From positions 24,880,961 to 24,944,960 of the forward strand of contig CM060312.1 in assembly GCA_030674185.1 (NCBI GenBank): a stretch of 64,000 bases of DNA, read 5' to 3'. The notes under the pieces are model-generated. The model worked only from the letters and a program-made list of their open reading frames with translations. It made no database searches and had not been told where the DNA came from. The position numbers and the translations under genes were made by a program. Shown one piece after another: positions 53,301 through 62,198 of the stretch. Within the stretch, counting starts at the first letter, position 1. Each line of letters opens with the position of its first letter. The DNA comes from Monoplex corrugatus. Taxonomy: Eukaryota; Mollusca; Gastropoda; Littorinimorpha; Ranellidae.

Positions 53301-56300
53301 TCTGCTTAATCCCAGTTTCAACAAACAGTATGCAAACATTTTCGTGTTTAGATACTTTCTTCTTCATTACAAAGAGAACACAAAGGAACAGAAATCCACA
53401 TTTATGAAATCATCTCTGAAATCACCTTGTTTCACATATATACCAACTGCCTATCATCAGATGTCATGTCAGTGGAATGTTTAAATGATGGGAGGCATAG
53501 CCTTAAGCACATACTACTCTTACCAAAATTTTTTGGACATGTGCAGTTGGAATTCCACCCAGTTAACTTTTTCAGACTTGAAAGGTGGCTGAAAGTTTGT
53601 GGCCGGCTGACACATTTGGATCTTGCAGGTGAGAAATTTTCTCATCCTAACTTCTTGAAGGGCTCTAAATGACACTATATTGGACATAATGTGTGGCTGG
53701 TGAACTACATTAAAGGACTAAGGGGCAGGCAATCAAGGGGGATCACCCACAGGTTCAGTGTTGTACAGCCAGCCAGGCTGATGGTGGACAAATTCTGGAG
53801 TGACAGGTGGGAAATTCAGGACTTCCGTGGCCACGTTTATCTGAATGACCAGATCAGGTGATATCAGGTGGAGGATGTCAAAAAACAGCATCAGTCCAAG
53901 ACCTGGTGGCAAACACACACACACACACACCACATACTGTGAACCTATCATCCTCATCATTATCATCATCATCATTATCATTATCATCATCATCATTATC
54001 CTCATTATCATTTATGTTTAAGGCCCAACTGACTGCACAGAATCATATCAGGGCTATAGCCATCTCAAGACACACACATCTCATTGACCTGACAACAACA
54101 ACAAAAAACCACCTGGAAAAGAAAATTTCATACACAAATGAATGTATTTGCATGCATAATCTAAGGATATGCCCATGGTGTTGATCATTCTTATCATCGG
54201 TGGGGGGGGGGGGTTAAGAAAAAATAAACATGAACATAACTAAATCCACTAAAACATGTAAAAATGGGCTTAGATTACCCAAAACTGCTTCTGCATATCA
54301 TGATCACATTTCTTTAGAGCCAAAAATGCAGTCTAAATGTGTACCCAATTATCAATCCTAACAAAAAAAAGTAAGACTTTATAGAACAGGTGAATGAACC
54401 AGCAAAGCAGAAAATGATAGGAATAGACGACAGAAAGTAAAGGAGAAAGATAAAAGCAAAGAGAGTGACAAAGAGATCTCTAGCAGTAGAACTTCCAGAA
54501 AGAGGGGATACTATTTTTACTGAAAGAGCCCCTGGCATCCCTACAGGGTGGTGGTGGTGGTGGTGGTGGTGTGTATGCATGCGTGCGTGTGTGTGTGTGA
54601 ATAGAGATGGTGGTGATGATTCAGTTCAGTTCAGTTCAATGTCGAGCCTGCTCGGCTATCCTGGACACGTTTCCTCCATCCCTCTCTGTCAGACATTGCA
54701 GTATGTAGTTCATCATACTGACAGCCTGTATCATCGATCAGTTGGTCGATGAAGGTCTTCTTTGGATGTCCTGGTCTTTGTTTGCCGTGACTGGGTCTCC
54801 ATAGTAGAACATCTCCTACCAGTTTTTCTTTGCTACGCCAGCAGTGTCCCGCGAAACGCAGTCTTTGTTGACGGACTGATTTACTGATTGGTGGGATCTT
54901 ACCATATAACTCTCTGTTTGTTGGATGTTCTCTCCAGGATTTGTTCAGGGCTGAACGTAGCATTCGTGTGTATGCTCCATCAATCTTCTTCTCCAATGTC
55001 GTTGTTCGAGGCTGCTCGGAAGAAGTTCCTTATTCAAGTTGTCTGGTAGATTGGATTTCCAGATTTTGTCCAGTTGATTTAGTGCGCCCCAGGCATTTCC
55101 GAGTCTGGTATTGACGTCTTGTTCTGTGGAGTCAATGTAGCTGCCACGGTATTTAAAGTCTTGAACTTGTTTGATCGCATCTCCATTGAGATTTCTCACA
55201 CCTTCTGTGCGTCTTGATGCAGGCAGATGAACTCTGTTTTGTTCGCATTGAGGAGGAGTCCAATCTCCATTGCTGTTCTTTCCATACTGTGAAGGAGAGA
55301 TGTTGCATCCTTTAGGAGGTCTGCGAGAACAGCCAGGTCATCAGCGTAGTCCGCATCTGTTATCTTTACCGCAGGGTAGTGTAGGAAAGCAAATGGTGAT
55401 GATGATGATGATGTAGAATTCCGTAAATTTAAGCAACACCCTCACTGATTACTGTACAGTGGACAAGACTCAATTGTGTGGTACTAGTCTTTCCAACAGG
55501 CCATAGTATGCTCAACTTGAGAGGAGCTGGTCAGGACCAAAAAAATCAATTCATACATTTTTAAACTGCTGAGGGTTCAAACCCATGATGTCCCAGTCAG
55601 TAGTCTGTTGTGCTTACCACTTCACCACATCGACTAGTGATGTACCAAGCTTGAAAGCAGAAATTTCATTCCATATGTTGTTCTACTATTCATTTATTAC
55701 ATTAGATGTTCTATTACATATTTATCACTCTTTACTGGCTGATTGCTTCTCTTACTCCCCCCAGAAACTGGCCAATTGTATAGGTTTTTCAAAACAAAAA
55801 GTCATTGAAAGAAGACAGACTTTTGAAATGTTCTAATTATCTGAAAAGAGGATTGATAAAGCAAAGGCAGTAAAGTACAGTCATTTACATATTTATTTGG
55901 TGAGACAGTGTGTCTGAAAACATAATCTTTATTCTGTCAGTCATGTGAAAATATAGATTGTGTCAACACCATAACAAAATTTTCACACCAACTGCTTTTA
56001 TGCACTGAAATCATCTCCACATACCAAACACTCAATACAGATTCGAAAGAAACTGTCACTATAGTACTGTGGATAACTCTAACTGTCTGATTTGACAATG
56101 AATGCACCTCATGATGCAAAGCAGCGTCGGCTGTGGCTTAACAAGCCAATTCTTGAGTGATGATCCTTGGGACAACTGACACTCTTGAAGACTGATGGCA
56201 GTGGTTACCCCGGTCCTGCTCTCTCTTCTGTCCAACCACAGTTGAGTTCGCTTTTCCTCTGCAATGGCCATGCCAGCACATACAGCCTGTTGCCAGGCAC

Positions 56301-59003
56301 AGCGATTTGTTGTTGTCTCTCCCCAGATGTCCATACTGACATCAACATACAGCCTGTCGCCAGGCACAGCGATTTGTTGTTGTCTCTCCCCAGATGTCCA
56401 TACTGACATCAACATACAGCCTGTCGCCAGGCACAGCGATTTGTTTTCTCTCCCCAGATGTCCATACTGACATCAACATACAGCCTGTCGCCAGGCACAG
56501 TGATTTGTTGTCTCTCCCCAGATGTCCATACTGACATCAACACACAGCCTGTCGCCAGGCAAACCAATCTGTTGTTGTCTCTCCCCAGATGTCCATACTG
56601 ACATCAACATACAGCCTGTCGCCAGGCAAACCAATCTGTTGTTGTCTCTCCCCAGATGTCCATACTGACATCAACATACAGCCTGTCGCCAGGCAAACCA
56701 ATCTGTTGTTGTCTCTCCCCAGATGTCCATACTGACATAAGCAGACTTCAATCACTTCTACAAATGTCCCAAGACTGTAGCAATGGGCGCCCTGTGGGCC
56801 AGGATCCTGCAGCAAACTCTTCATACAGGATATTTTTTGGGATGCAGCCATCCTGCATGCAGTGGACATGGCCAAGCCAGCACAATCATCACTCTGTGAA
56901 AAGTCTAAACATGCCTGGTATGCTATCCTGGTCCAGGACATCCCCATTTGACACATAGTCCTTCAAAGAAATGTCCACAATCTGTGCAAGCACTGCAAGT
57001 GGAAGTTATTGAGACAGTGCTCTCGACATATATAGGCTGTCCAGCTCTTGCTGTCATAGAGAAGAGTACTCAGTAAGCAGGCTCTGAACAATCCAATCTT
57101 GGTGGCTGTGGTAATGATTGTGGCAGCACTGATACAATAACTGTGAAGATGGTTCAGGGGCACTGGGTTCCCATACTGAATCACCTCTGCAGGGATGCTG
57201 TCTTTGCCCGGTGCCTTGCAGCAAATAAGAGCAATGGTCCTGTTGAATTTGTCCTCAGTTAAGAGAAGGTCCAGCTCATTGATGACAGCCAAATGGGAGA
57301 TGGTGGCAAGGGCTGACTCAGTGATCTTATGACAACTGTAGTTCCATATACCATACTCTTTCAGTGGCTAAAGTCTCTTTCATTATGTCAGTCAAAACTC
57401 TGATCTGATTGCTTCCTTTTCTTCTCCAAGATGTTAGCCAACTGTCTATCTGCTTGCAAGCCACTGTCTGGCAAAGACAAAGAAACAGTATGTCTGAACT
57501 CTAATTAGAATGCAGAAGCTGATTATAAAGTCTTGTTTTGCACAAGTGGTTCCATCATCTGGAGAAAAAAATTCTTAAGTCTCAAGCCTCATATACAGTC
57601 ATTCGTGAATAAAGGCTATGCAAGGACAAGCTGGAAAAGCAGCCCTTAGTAAAGAAAGAGTTAAAACATTTTCTCCCTCATCCTATCAGAATGGATTACA
57701 TTCATTTTTTGGTCAAAACAATGTTTTCCTGTATGCAATGGGGCTTACTCTCCCTGGGAAAGCAGGCTGCCGTGTAGAGCATGCTGCCTCCCCAATCACC
57801 CACATTTCTCTGAATGTGTGTATTTCTGTTTATCTATGAAACAGGACTTTCCTGGAGAATTTAGTCAAAGACAACTCTTTTGTTGTCATGGGATCTTTTA
57901 CGTGCACCAAGTGCTTACTACACATGAGATCTCATCCAAAGGACAATCACCCAGACTACCATTCAAGGTCTAGTAAAGCAGGAAGAAAATTTCTTTCTGA
58001 TAGTAAACTCAAACTCAGGACCATTTGTTTCCCAGGTTTATGCTTCAATCAACAACTGGACCACACACACTCCAATGTAAGAAGCTGCTAGACACAGTGA
58101 GGGAGTGAAAGCTGGTAGCCAGGATGAGGGCATGAAAGCTGGTGGATAGCATGAAGGAATGAACGATTCAATACATTCCATGTTTAAATCACCTTCATTC
58201 CATCCCATGGTGTTAACAATCAATGGAGGCGGATGTTCCATGTCCTGATATGCCTTCAGTACGTACTGTATACATTCCACATAGCGAGTGGGACCTTCTG
58301 CTGGGTTCACCATGCCGTAAAAAACACATGCTGTACAACAACAAATCATTGTTTCCAATTGGAAATTAGGAAATTCTGGTTTTAAAACAGACATAAAAAC
58401 AGCCAAAAATCCATACTACAGTCTGAAACAGTTGCCTGTCAGTCGCCAAGTTGAAACAGATTAATTCTGGGTCCTCAGTCACCGTGGGTCAATTCAAACA
58501 CTAATAAAATTACAATCAACTGATAAAGAATGAACAGAGGGGAAAGAATGTTCAAAGGGAATGAACTGTTGCAGACCTGTGTGAAGTCCCAGGAGGACTC
58601 ATTCTCTTCGACTGATCTCATTACACATACACGCACAAAAGTCCGTCAGAAGTGTATATGCGACATGCTCTCAAACAAAAATTACAGTCAGAAATCTGCA
58701 TCCGACAAGACTCCACTGAGCTAAACACAAAGATATGTTCAAAAATGCCATCATCATCCTGTTCCACTGTTCTGACGCAGTCACACACACAATTACATGG
58801 TTGGCCTTCATGTTTACAGGCTGACATACAAGGCTTATAAAAATTGTTCTTAATGTAAATTTCCATGGCATTTATCCCCACTCATCCCTTCTTTTTGATA
58901 TTCCACTCTTCAGCAACACACAAACTCACCCCCTCCCTCACCCAAAACACACTCACTGCTAATATCATCTTTGTAACCAATTTATTGCCAGATTTTTAAG
59001 GAT

Positions 59004-59053
<50 letters not shown>

Positions 59054-59133
59054 TACACACACACATTCACAAGCATTCTAAAACAAACACATCACTTACC
59101 TTTCTGCAACTTTTTGATGACAAAATGGTGGAC
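35245..59133 (-). CDS. NOL9: NOL9/Grc3 polynucleotide 5'-hydroxyl kinase homologue (nine 3' exons; N-terminal part outside window)
   Basis: Exons in transcript order: 59133-59100, 58330-58193, 53902-53751, 47978-47885, 45463-45381 (or from 45459), 43401-43176, 42881-42812, 38875-38742, 35340-35245. The product carries ACVFYGMVNPAEGPTRYVEC, PPPLIVNTMGWNEG (a Grc3/NOL9 hallmark), GLGLMLFFDILHLISPDLVI, KNMRDLALLAHLMQGFPPFT, ESPICECLGYGIVRAVDHKA and LNQVNTLLKGSITIPDQLLL, all in family order. NOL9 phosphorylates 5'-OH RNA ends and, with LAS1L, processes the internal transcribed spacer 2 of pre-rRNA in the nucleolus. The Walker A and B exons are expected right of position 64000. Phase is clean except at the exon D/E junction (see that entry). 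Confidence 0.9.
35895..36180 (+). repeat. unknown dispersed repeat, copy 1
   Basis: Roughly 75% similar to 54245-54550. Shared blocks include TGTACCCAATTATCAATCCTAA, AGCAGAAAATGA-like and CTGAAAGAGCCCC. A weaker third trace is at 60970-61030. No coding or tRNA-like part was recognised. Confidence 0.7.
36260..36370 (+). mobile_element. SINE 3'-end fragment
   Basis: CTGGCCCGGAGAAAAGGTGAGCTC ... GATCTCAGGGTTAT matches the 3' end of the SINE at 10801-11217. Confidence 0.5.
36395..36770 (+). mobile_element. decayed RTE-like LINE fragment
   Basis: Shifted frames read AFRRLNKRC, ETWTTYLQPIRQLEW, RRLCKICNIKWPDLSVQ and YGDLKQGH, the post-RT region of an RTE-like LINE. It lies head-to-head with the minus-strand fragment that follows. 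Confidence 0.75.
36758..37505 (-). mobile_element. 5'-truncated, 5'-inverted RTE-like LINE
   Basis: The minus strand from about 37455 to 36815 encodes RLTQRVWTNPKLTTKTKM, LLYGSEAWT, RRLRWLGHVRRMEDGRIPKD and a C-terminal C2HC finger; the tail has (ACT)n. The adjoining 37455-37505 carries the immediately preceding part of the protein (PLDTEIDKRIGKAATT) but on the plus strand, i.e. inverted, joined over a 3-base overlap. It is a relative of 21886-25929, and one frameshift lies near 37280. Confidence 0.88.
37510..38740. other. NOL9 intron sequence, no recognised element
   Basis: A short (ATC)n run occurs at 37775-37800, with A-rich patches near 38145-38190. No exon or transposon was recognised. 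Confidence 0.5.
38742..38875 (-). CDS. NOL9: NOL9 exon H
   Basis: 134 nt, acceptor GCACCAG, donor GTATGG. It encodes IVRAVDHKAQTLIIVTRMPI and DRLNQVNTLLKGSITIPDQL, a conserved Grc3/NOL9 C-terminal segment. Confidence 0.95.
39703..40677. mobile_element. TTAA-flanked MITE candidate (piggyBac-like, 975 bp)
   Basis: Bounded by TTAA at 39699-39702 and 40678-40681. The ends CCCAGTTGTGTC and GACTCGATTGAG are imperfect inverted repeats (8 of 12). The left subterminal region has an imperfect inverted repeat around GGGGCTGATATCATC (39717-39734 versus 39758-39774). No transposase remains. It sits in a NOL9 intron. Confidence 0.45.
41795..42035 (-). mobile_element. I/jockey-like LINE C-terminal fragment
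   Basis: The minus strand encodes ETVLCRLHTGHTFCTYSYLL and CIPCDEPLSIRHLLLDCWDL, the zinc-knuckle region after RNase H in I-clade elements. Confidence 0.75.
42470..42775 (+). mobile_element. tRNA-derived SINE
   Basis: Head GGTTTAGTTGGTAGAGCTGT and GAGTTTAATTCC at tRNA spacing; the body is shared with 10335-10600. Confidence 0.7.
42812..42881 (-). CDS. NOL9: NOL9 exon G
   Basis: 70 nt, acceptor TTTCAG, donor GTAAGG. It encodes ASRVSEDLPLFFDESPICEC and LGYG, equivalent to the '...P-C-LG-G' block of NOL9. Confidence 0.92.
43176..43401 (-). CDS. NOL9: NOL9 exon F (226 nt)
   Basis: Acceptor TTTTTCAG, donor GTAGTC. It encodes TRVKLTPKNMRDLALLAHLM, GFPPFTTLTSAAPYMIPWKP and LLVNTLSASVVALCKADLSK, matching the C-terminal domain of NOL9, including the '...NASWVGLC...' equivalent. 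Confidence 0.95.
43835..43990 (+). mobile_element. mollusc-type SINE body fragment
   Basis: Contains CAGTTTCAGTTTCTCAAGATG, AAATTCCATACTACATATGCC and AAGCCTGCACATAAGCC; second copy of the unit at 10612-10800. Confidence 0.6.
44545..44800 (+). mobile_element. tRNA-derived SINE
   Basis: Head TGCAGTGGGTAAGATGTCAG and GGGGTTCAATAC; the body has GTTAAAGATCCTATAAA and GGAAACATGAAAACAC. Confidence 0.7.
44862..45022 (+). mobile_element. RTE-X-like LINE 3' end
   Basis: Encodes GRPREKILDGLAEWLKTDRV and RDRCIWRAMIANAMRQGT then a stop and (GAT)n tail. It is 5'-truncated and in opposite orientation to its relatives at 27207-28760 and 45915-46300. Confidence 0.88.
45381..45463 (-). CDS. NOL9: NOL9 exon E
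   Basis: Encodes EEEDDEKDENRKKFEHITIQ and SLVSTRN; donor GTAAGT. The obvious acceptor (CAG ending at 45464) leaves it out of phase with exon D by one base. An internal AG four bases on (start 45459) restores phase. Either that site is used or an unseen exon lies between D and E. Confidence 0.75.
45500..45914. repeat. degenerate roughly 60-bp minisatellite, left part
   Basis: Repeated CTGATATCATATA, CATTCAGTTCTCAACA and ATATCAAATTAAA motifs, including one recent duplication (GTAGCACACAACAATAAC twice). It resumes at 46715 after LINE insertions. Confidence 0.7.
45915..46300 (-). mobile_element. RTE-X-like LINE 3' end
   Basis: The minus strand encodes ENKRDSLYEADTGRSFIRKI, RKRQATFTGHFLRKGELEHL and GRRAPGRPRKKILDGLAAWL with (GAT)n at the 3' end. 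It is more than 85% similar by eye to 27207-27560. Confidence 0.9.
46400..46700 (+). repeat. LINE-tail-like segment and TTA-rich low-complexity tract
   Basis: TTTGATTTGATATATTTATC ... AGTGCTTTATTAATATA resembles a decayed version of the CR1/L2-like tail, followed by long TTA/CAT runs. Confidence 0.5.
46715..46945. repeat. degenerate roughly 60-bp minisatellite, right part
   Basis: Same CATTTTGTTCTCAAGACCAAATCAAAAT-type units as 45500-45914, so the array was split by the insertions between them. Confidence 0.6.
47540..47770. mobile_element. dispersed repeat shared with 14985-15310
   Basis: Contains GGTGGAGACCTCAATTTTTTT, AGAGCCAGCA and GGTGGACTGGAGGCTGCATG, the same blocks as the first copy. 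Confidence 0.6.
47885..47978 (-). CDS. NOL9: NOL9 exon D (probable)
   Basis: 94 nt, acceptor TTGTGTCAG, donor GTACAC. It encodes EHFAVPCSPQCVADILRSIA and LRDEEAEALAT, then joins an acidic stretch. The sequence is not strongly conserved, so the assignment rests on splice sites, open frame and position. A second frame is also open. A minisatellite starts within about 12 bp of its acceptor. Confidence 0.6.
47990..50560 (+). repeat. 2.5-kb minisatellite, about 31-34 bp monomers with a roughly 65-bp dimer
   Basis: From about 48490 the pattern alternates TTTGGTACAGCCACTATGGG with ATCTTGATGTGGCAATGGAA, each followed by AATGGGACA. Variation is high at the edges. The first 500 bp is a more irregular GGACTGGATGGAATGG-type array. 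It lies in the NOL9 intron directly upstream of exon D, and the ORFs on both strands are repeat artefacts. Confidence 0.93.
50925..51260 (+). repeat. minisatellite with roughly 38-bp units
   Basis: About eight units with CATTCCAAAGGAACATTTGA and GAAAATTTGATTAAA variants. Confidence 0.8.
51261..53745. other. NOL9 intron without a recognised element
   Basis: The longest open frame (207 codons on the minus strand, 52036-52659) has no conserved motif, lacks splice support and is rich in Ser/Leu/Pro, so I regard it as chance. Short direct repeats (CTGTGATAGCTGTATTCA twice near 51530-51590) are present. Confidence 0.5.
53751..53902 (-). CDS. NOL9: NOL9 exon C
   Basis: 152 nt, acceptor CCACCAG. 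It encodes GLGLMLFFDILHLISPDLVI followed by QINVATEVLNFPPVTPEFVH. Two donors are possible: GTGGGT after 53751, which keeps phase with exon D, or GTGATC after 53747, which does not. The first is chosen for phase. Confidence 0.88.
53945..54012. repeat. (ATC)n tract
   Basis: CATCATTATCATCATCATC repeats just upstream of NOL9 exon C on its intron side. Confidence 0.9.
54245..54550 (+). repeat. unknown dispersed repeat, copy 2
   Basis: Counterpart of 35895-36180. Ends near a (GGT)n run at 54546-54571. Confidence 0.7.
54617..55385 (-). mobile_element. 5'-truncated RTE-like LINE (second lineage)
   Basis: The minus strand begins inside the RT catalytic motif (DADYADDLAVLADLLKDATS), continues LLLNANKTEFICL, DFKYRGSYIDSTEQDVNTRL, then RRQRLRFAGHCWRS-like and FIDQLIDDTGCQYDELHTAM, and ends with a (TTCAG)n-complement tail. 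At least two frameshifts break it. Confidence 0.88.
55395..55640. mobile_element. dispersed SINE-like repeat
   Basis: Second member of the family at 11690-12045, preceded by (GAT)n. Confidence 0.5.
56283..56745 (+). repeat. 67-bp tandem repeat, seven copies
   Basis: Units CAGCCTGTCGCCAGGCA ... CCCCAGATGTCCATACTGAC start at 56283, 56350, 56417, 56481, 56545, 56612 and 56679. Two units are 64 bp. Each contains a short CTGTCGCCAGGCA palindrome-like segment. Copies differ by few bases, so the array is young. Confidence 0.95.
56770..57290 (-). mobile_element. internally deleted LINE fragment
   Basis: The minus strand reads CKAPGKDSIPAEVIQYGNPV (start of RT), then jumps to KIGLFRACLLSTLLYDSKSW and LNNFHLQCLHRLW (post-RT region), and after a frameshift LGHVHCMQDGCIPKN. 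The RT catalytic core between them is missing. Confidence 0.8.
57830..58075 (+). mobile_element. SINE fragment
   Basis: CAACTCTTTTGTTGTCATGGGATCTTTTACGTGC, AAGTGCTTACTACACATGAGATCTC and AAGGTCTAGTAAAGCAGG form a body seen, in weaker form, at 11450-11530 and 12520-12610. Confidence 0.6.
58193..58330 (-). CDS. NOL9: NOL9 exon B with the NTMGW motif
   Basis: 138 nt, acceptor TTGTACAG, donor GTGATT. It encodes CVFYGMVNPAEGPTRYVECI and PPPLIVNTMGWNE. The NTMGW motif is diagnostic for the Clp1/Grc3/NOL9 kinase family. Confidence 0.93.
59011..59054. repeat. (CT)n-(CA)n microsatellite
   Basis: CT run followed directly by CA run, about 45 bp from NOL9 exon A. Same composition as 891-937. Confidence 0.95.
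59100..59133 (-). CDS. NOL9: NOL9 exon A (34 nt)
   Basis: Acceptor AATATAG and donor GTAAGT enclose VHHFVIKKLQK plus one base. In other NOL9 proteins a similar 'TH...QK' segment directly precedes the VYYG motif. Confidence 0.75.
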
Positions 59134-59339
59134 CTATATTGGAAAAAAAAAGGACATTTTTAAGACTGATAGTATAGTGACTATAGGTGTCGGCAGTGCC
59201 GGTGTTATATTCACACCTTCAGCCTGAGACTTAAGTTTTACTGTGAAAATATATCATCTGAGTCTCAAATCTCCAACATGTGTCCCTCAGTATATCTAGA
59301 AATCCATCACATTAGTGTATTGCACCCATACTGATCGTT

Positions 59340-60185
59340 AACACCTTTGTCTTGTCTAAATTAATGATATAAGACTTTCTGGCTGCCCACAAAACGTTCT
59401 CAGCTAACTACAAAATGTTCAGAATTTTGCCACAAGAACAGATTTGAGGGCTCGCAAATATGATCATGCTCAGTTTTTTTTTTTCAAAAATTGCAATGGC
59501 TCTCAGTCCAAGCCTGGACAGACTTAAGCTCTCATCTCTCTTATAAAACTTTTTCTCTGAAACCACCCCTAAGTATATTTCTGACCTCATCCTTTATGCA
59601 ACAAGACAGCTGCGATCATCATCAGATACAAAAATTTCTCTATATAAACTATAATAAAGACTATGACTTTCAGCCAACATTTATTCTCCTTCTGTGCACC
59701 ACAGCAATGAAACTCGCTTCCTTCACAGTTGTCATTTAAAATCTTTCTCTTTTAAGACAGCTCTAAAAGTAGCCCTCTTCAAACAATACTTTCACTGTTG
59801 TTCGTTTTATTTCTTTCTCCTGTTCTTCTTACTGTATGTATTGTACTTGCATGCTTGGTCGTGTGTGATGTTATTTGTGTGTTTCATCAATCTGTTTGGA
59901 AGCCAGTGTCAGTGTATGTGTGCTCATCAGCAGGAATGCCTGTGTGCGTGTCCGTTTGTGCATGTGCGTGTGCATGTGTACATGCCGCTGTACGTGTGTC
60001 TCTGTGTGTCTGTGCATGTCCATGCGTGGATGGATATGCATGCAATCATATGGAAGTGTGTTCTTGTATCATACACGTGTTACACTGTTGTTTTCTTTTC
60101 TTGATGTATGTCACATCATACTGATTTCCTGTTGACTTATGTTTTGTATGTATATTTTCTGCTAAGTGCAAAGCACTTTAAAACT
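59340..60185 (+). mobile_element. decayed CR1/L2-like LINE 3' region
   Basis: Broken frames read LQWLSVQAW, LSYKTFSLKPPLSIFL, RQLRSSSDTK-like and LFKQYF, the C-terminal end of the RT protein. They are followed by a GT-rich 3' UTR and GCTAAGTGCAAAGCACTT. Same class as 1-590, but older. Confidence 0.7.
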
Positions 60186-61524
60186 TGCTTTCTGGATGCA
60201 GTTCTACGTAAGATTTCATTAACACTACTCACCAACAAAGGCAACACACTTTTTCTAAATAATAAAACAGACAATAGACCAATATGAAATGTACCTGGAA
60301 ATGGTATCAACAGCTTAGTTTCAATAAGTTCATGTACAAAACATGTGCAGTGCATGCGTATGTGTGTGTGGAATGTGTGTGTTTGCATGTGTACATGTGT
60401 GCCTACATGTGGGCTTGTGTGCATGTGTGGGCATGGGTGGATAGATAAGAATGAGTGGATACATGCAAGTCTGTGAAACAGACAGTGCGTGTGTGTGTGT
60501 GTGAGTGTGTGTGTCTGTCTGTATGCATGTGCGTGTGTGTGTGTGCTTGTGTATGCATATGTGCATGTATGTGTGTTTGCGCATAATATATGTCAGTTTT
60601 GAATCACTGAGTCAGACTGAATAAACTTTATGAATTTTTTCAAGATTACATACACAAATCCTTAAGTATCTACATATGACAGAAAAGAACAGCAACTGAC
60701 AATACAGCTCAACTTAAAAAAACAACAACAATTTATTTCTCCTAATCTCCAAAACTCAAGGAGAGTCAAAAACCTTTCAAAAGGTGCAGGAGAAATGTCA
60801 TTCCTCCACAAATATAGTAAGCATGAAAACATTGGGCAATATTTCGAGTTGGTGGGCAGTATTTTGAGGCAGTAGCAGTGTCCTGAATATGCTGGATTAG
60901 AACAGGCACTAATGAACACCACCAATGTGACCAAGCAGCAATACAGACTGTTCTAATGTGTGACCCAGTAATGGCTTAAATTCACTTTATACTGGCAGAT
61001 TTCCCCAATTGTTAATCCCTACATACCAGGCATTTAAATACAATGGGAAAAAAATATTAACAATACAAATAAAACACTAGCCGTTAGAAAGTTTACAATT
61101 TACTTGTTGACTTAAAATTCTGTAACACAAGAAAGTCTTGTTATCATGTTATATACTCAAATAGTGCTTGTATATGGGGGCAGTATTGAAATGGAGGCTT
61201 TTTCTTCAGCAAAACAATATGCATTGCATGGCTCAAAATCAGGCCCATCCCATCCATTATCACTATTTTTAACATCTGGACCCTCAGTTCTAAGCAATTC
61301 GACTGTATCATGAACACTGAGAAACAATTTGCTTTGCCTACAGTGTCACTCTCAAAAGTTGCCATTTACGTATTATTTAAGAACAAAGTGAAGCTGAATT
61401 ACTTTGGAATTTTCTGTATTGCAAACTGAGTACATGCATAGCCAGCCAGCCAGCCAGTGAAGTACAAGCAGTCTAAATATTTCTACGTATCATCTCGACA
61501 CGATGTAAGGGGGACACGATATAA
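60186..61524. other. stretch without recognised gene
   Basis: Contains GT-rich sequence at 60355-60580 and a faint copy of the 35895 repeat near 60970. No NOL9 P-loop exon could be found here. Confidence 0.5.
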
Positions 61525-61640
61525 GCTCTTTCCAAAACATCAAAAGAGGAGTCAGACAGGGTCGTGTTCTGTCACCAGATCTGTTTTCACTTTACACCGA
61601 AAACATCATGAGAAACCTAGAGGAAGACCCTGGATAAACT
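61525..61640 (+). mobile_element. isolated 115-bp fragment of an RTE-X-like reverse transcriptase
   Basis: Encodes KRGVRQGRVLSPDLFSLYTE and NIMRNLEEDPG, matching the same stretch in 27207-28760 (GRV here, GCV there). Both the rest of the RT and the 3' end are absent. Confidence 0.85.
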
Positions 61641-61943
61641 CTTCCTGTACATTAACTCTTACCGTTTCTTTCCCTTGAAAATTGTAAACTAGTTTACGAT
61701 GGAGTTTTCCGTCCATGCAGAAATTAATTATGATATCATTTTTTAAAGTTATGACAAAATTTGATATTTTTCATCATTACTGAGCGAGATTCCATCGCGT
61801 CTTATGAAAAATAACACAGATATAATGTATTATTCCCTTTACATCTCGATTACTAACGACACTCAATCGATGTCCGCCATCTTGGATTTTCTTACTTTGA
61901 GCGATCGTCTCTTCGCTGTTTTCTTGCTATAATTTACATCAAA

Positions 61944-62086
61944 ATGAGCGCTTCTGATGAAGAAAACGTCACCTGCAGTTCAGATATTGAATATTCTGAA
62001 GTTTGGAGTGATTCATCTGATTATGAAGCTGCATGTGACGAAAACGAGGACCAAAATAGCAGACAACCCGACCGTGACCCAGAAAG
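61944..62086 (+). pseudogene. piggyBac transposase-like exon 1 (acidic N-terminus)
   Basis: Starts MSASDEENVTCSSDIEYSEV and runs through Asp/Glu/Ser-rich sequence to DRDPER, then a consensus donor GTGAGT. Acidic N-termini are common in piggyBac proteins. It would join the acceptor at 62510-62511 in frame (R-LKGFDDEDTGPK). Confidence 0.7.
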
Positions 62087-62198
62087 GTGAGTTCGCTCAT
62101 TTACATATTTTCGTCAAAATATCGACCAAAATAGCAGACAACCCGACCGTGATCCAGAAAGGTGAGTTCGCTCATTTATATATTTTCGTCAAAATATC
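62049..62198 (+). repeat. 75-bp tandem duplication containing a splice donor
   Basis: Two copies (62049-62123, 62124-62198), differing at about two positions. Each holds the exon end and the GTGAGT donor, so the element has two equivalent donors 75 nt apart. Confidence 0.95.

Noticed and set aside
60250..60330. NOL9 exon candidate (minus strand VHELIETKLLIPFP before a GTAC donor)
   Set aside because: No clear acceptor, no resemblance to the expected pre-VYYG region, and GT-rich low-complexity surroundings.
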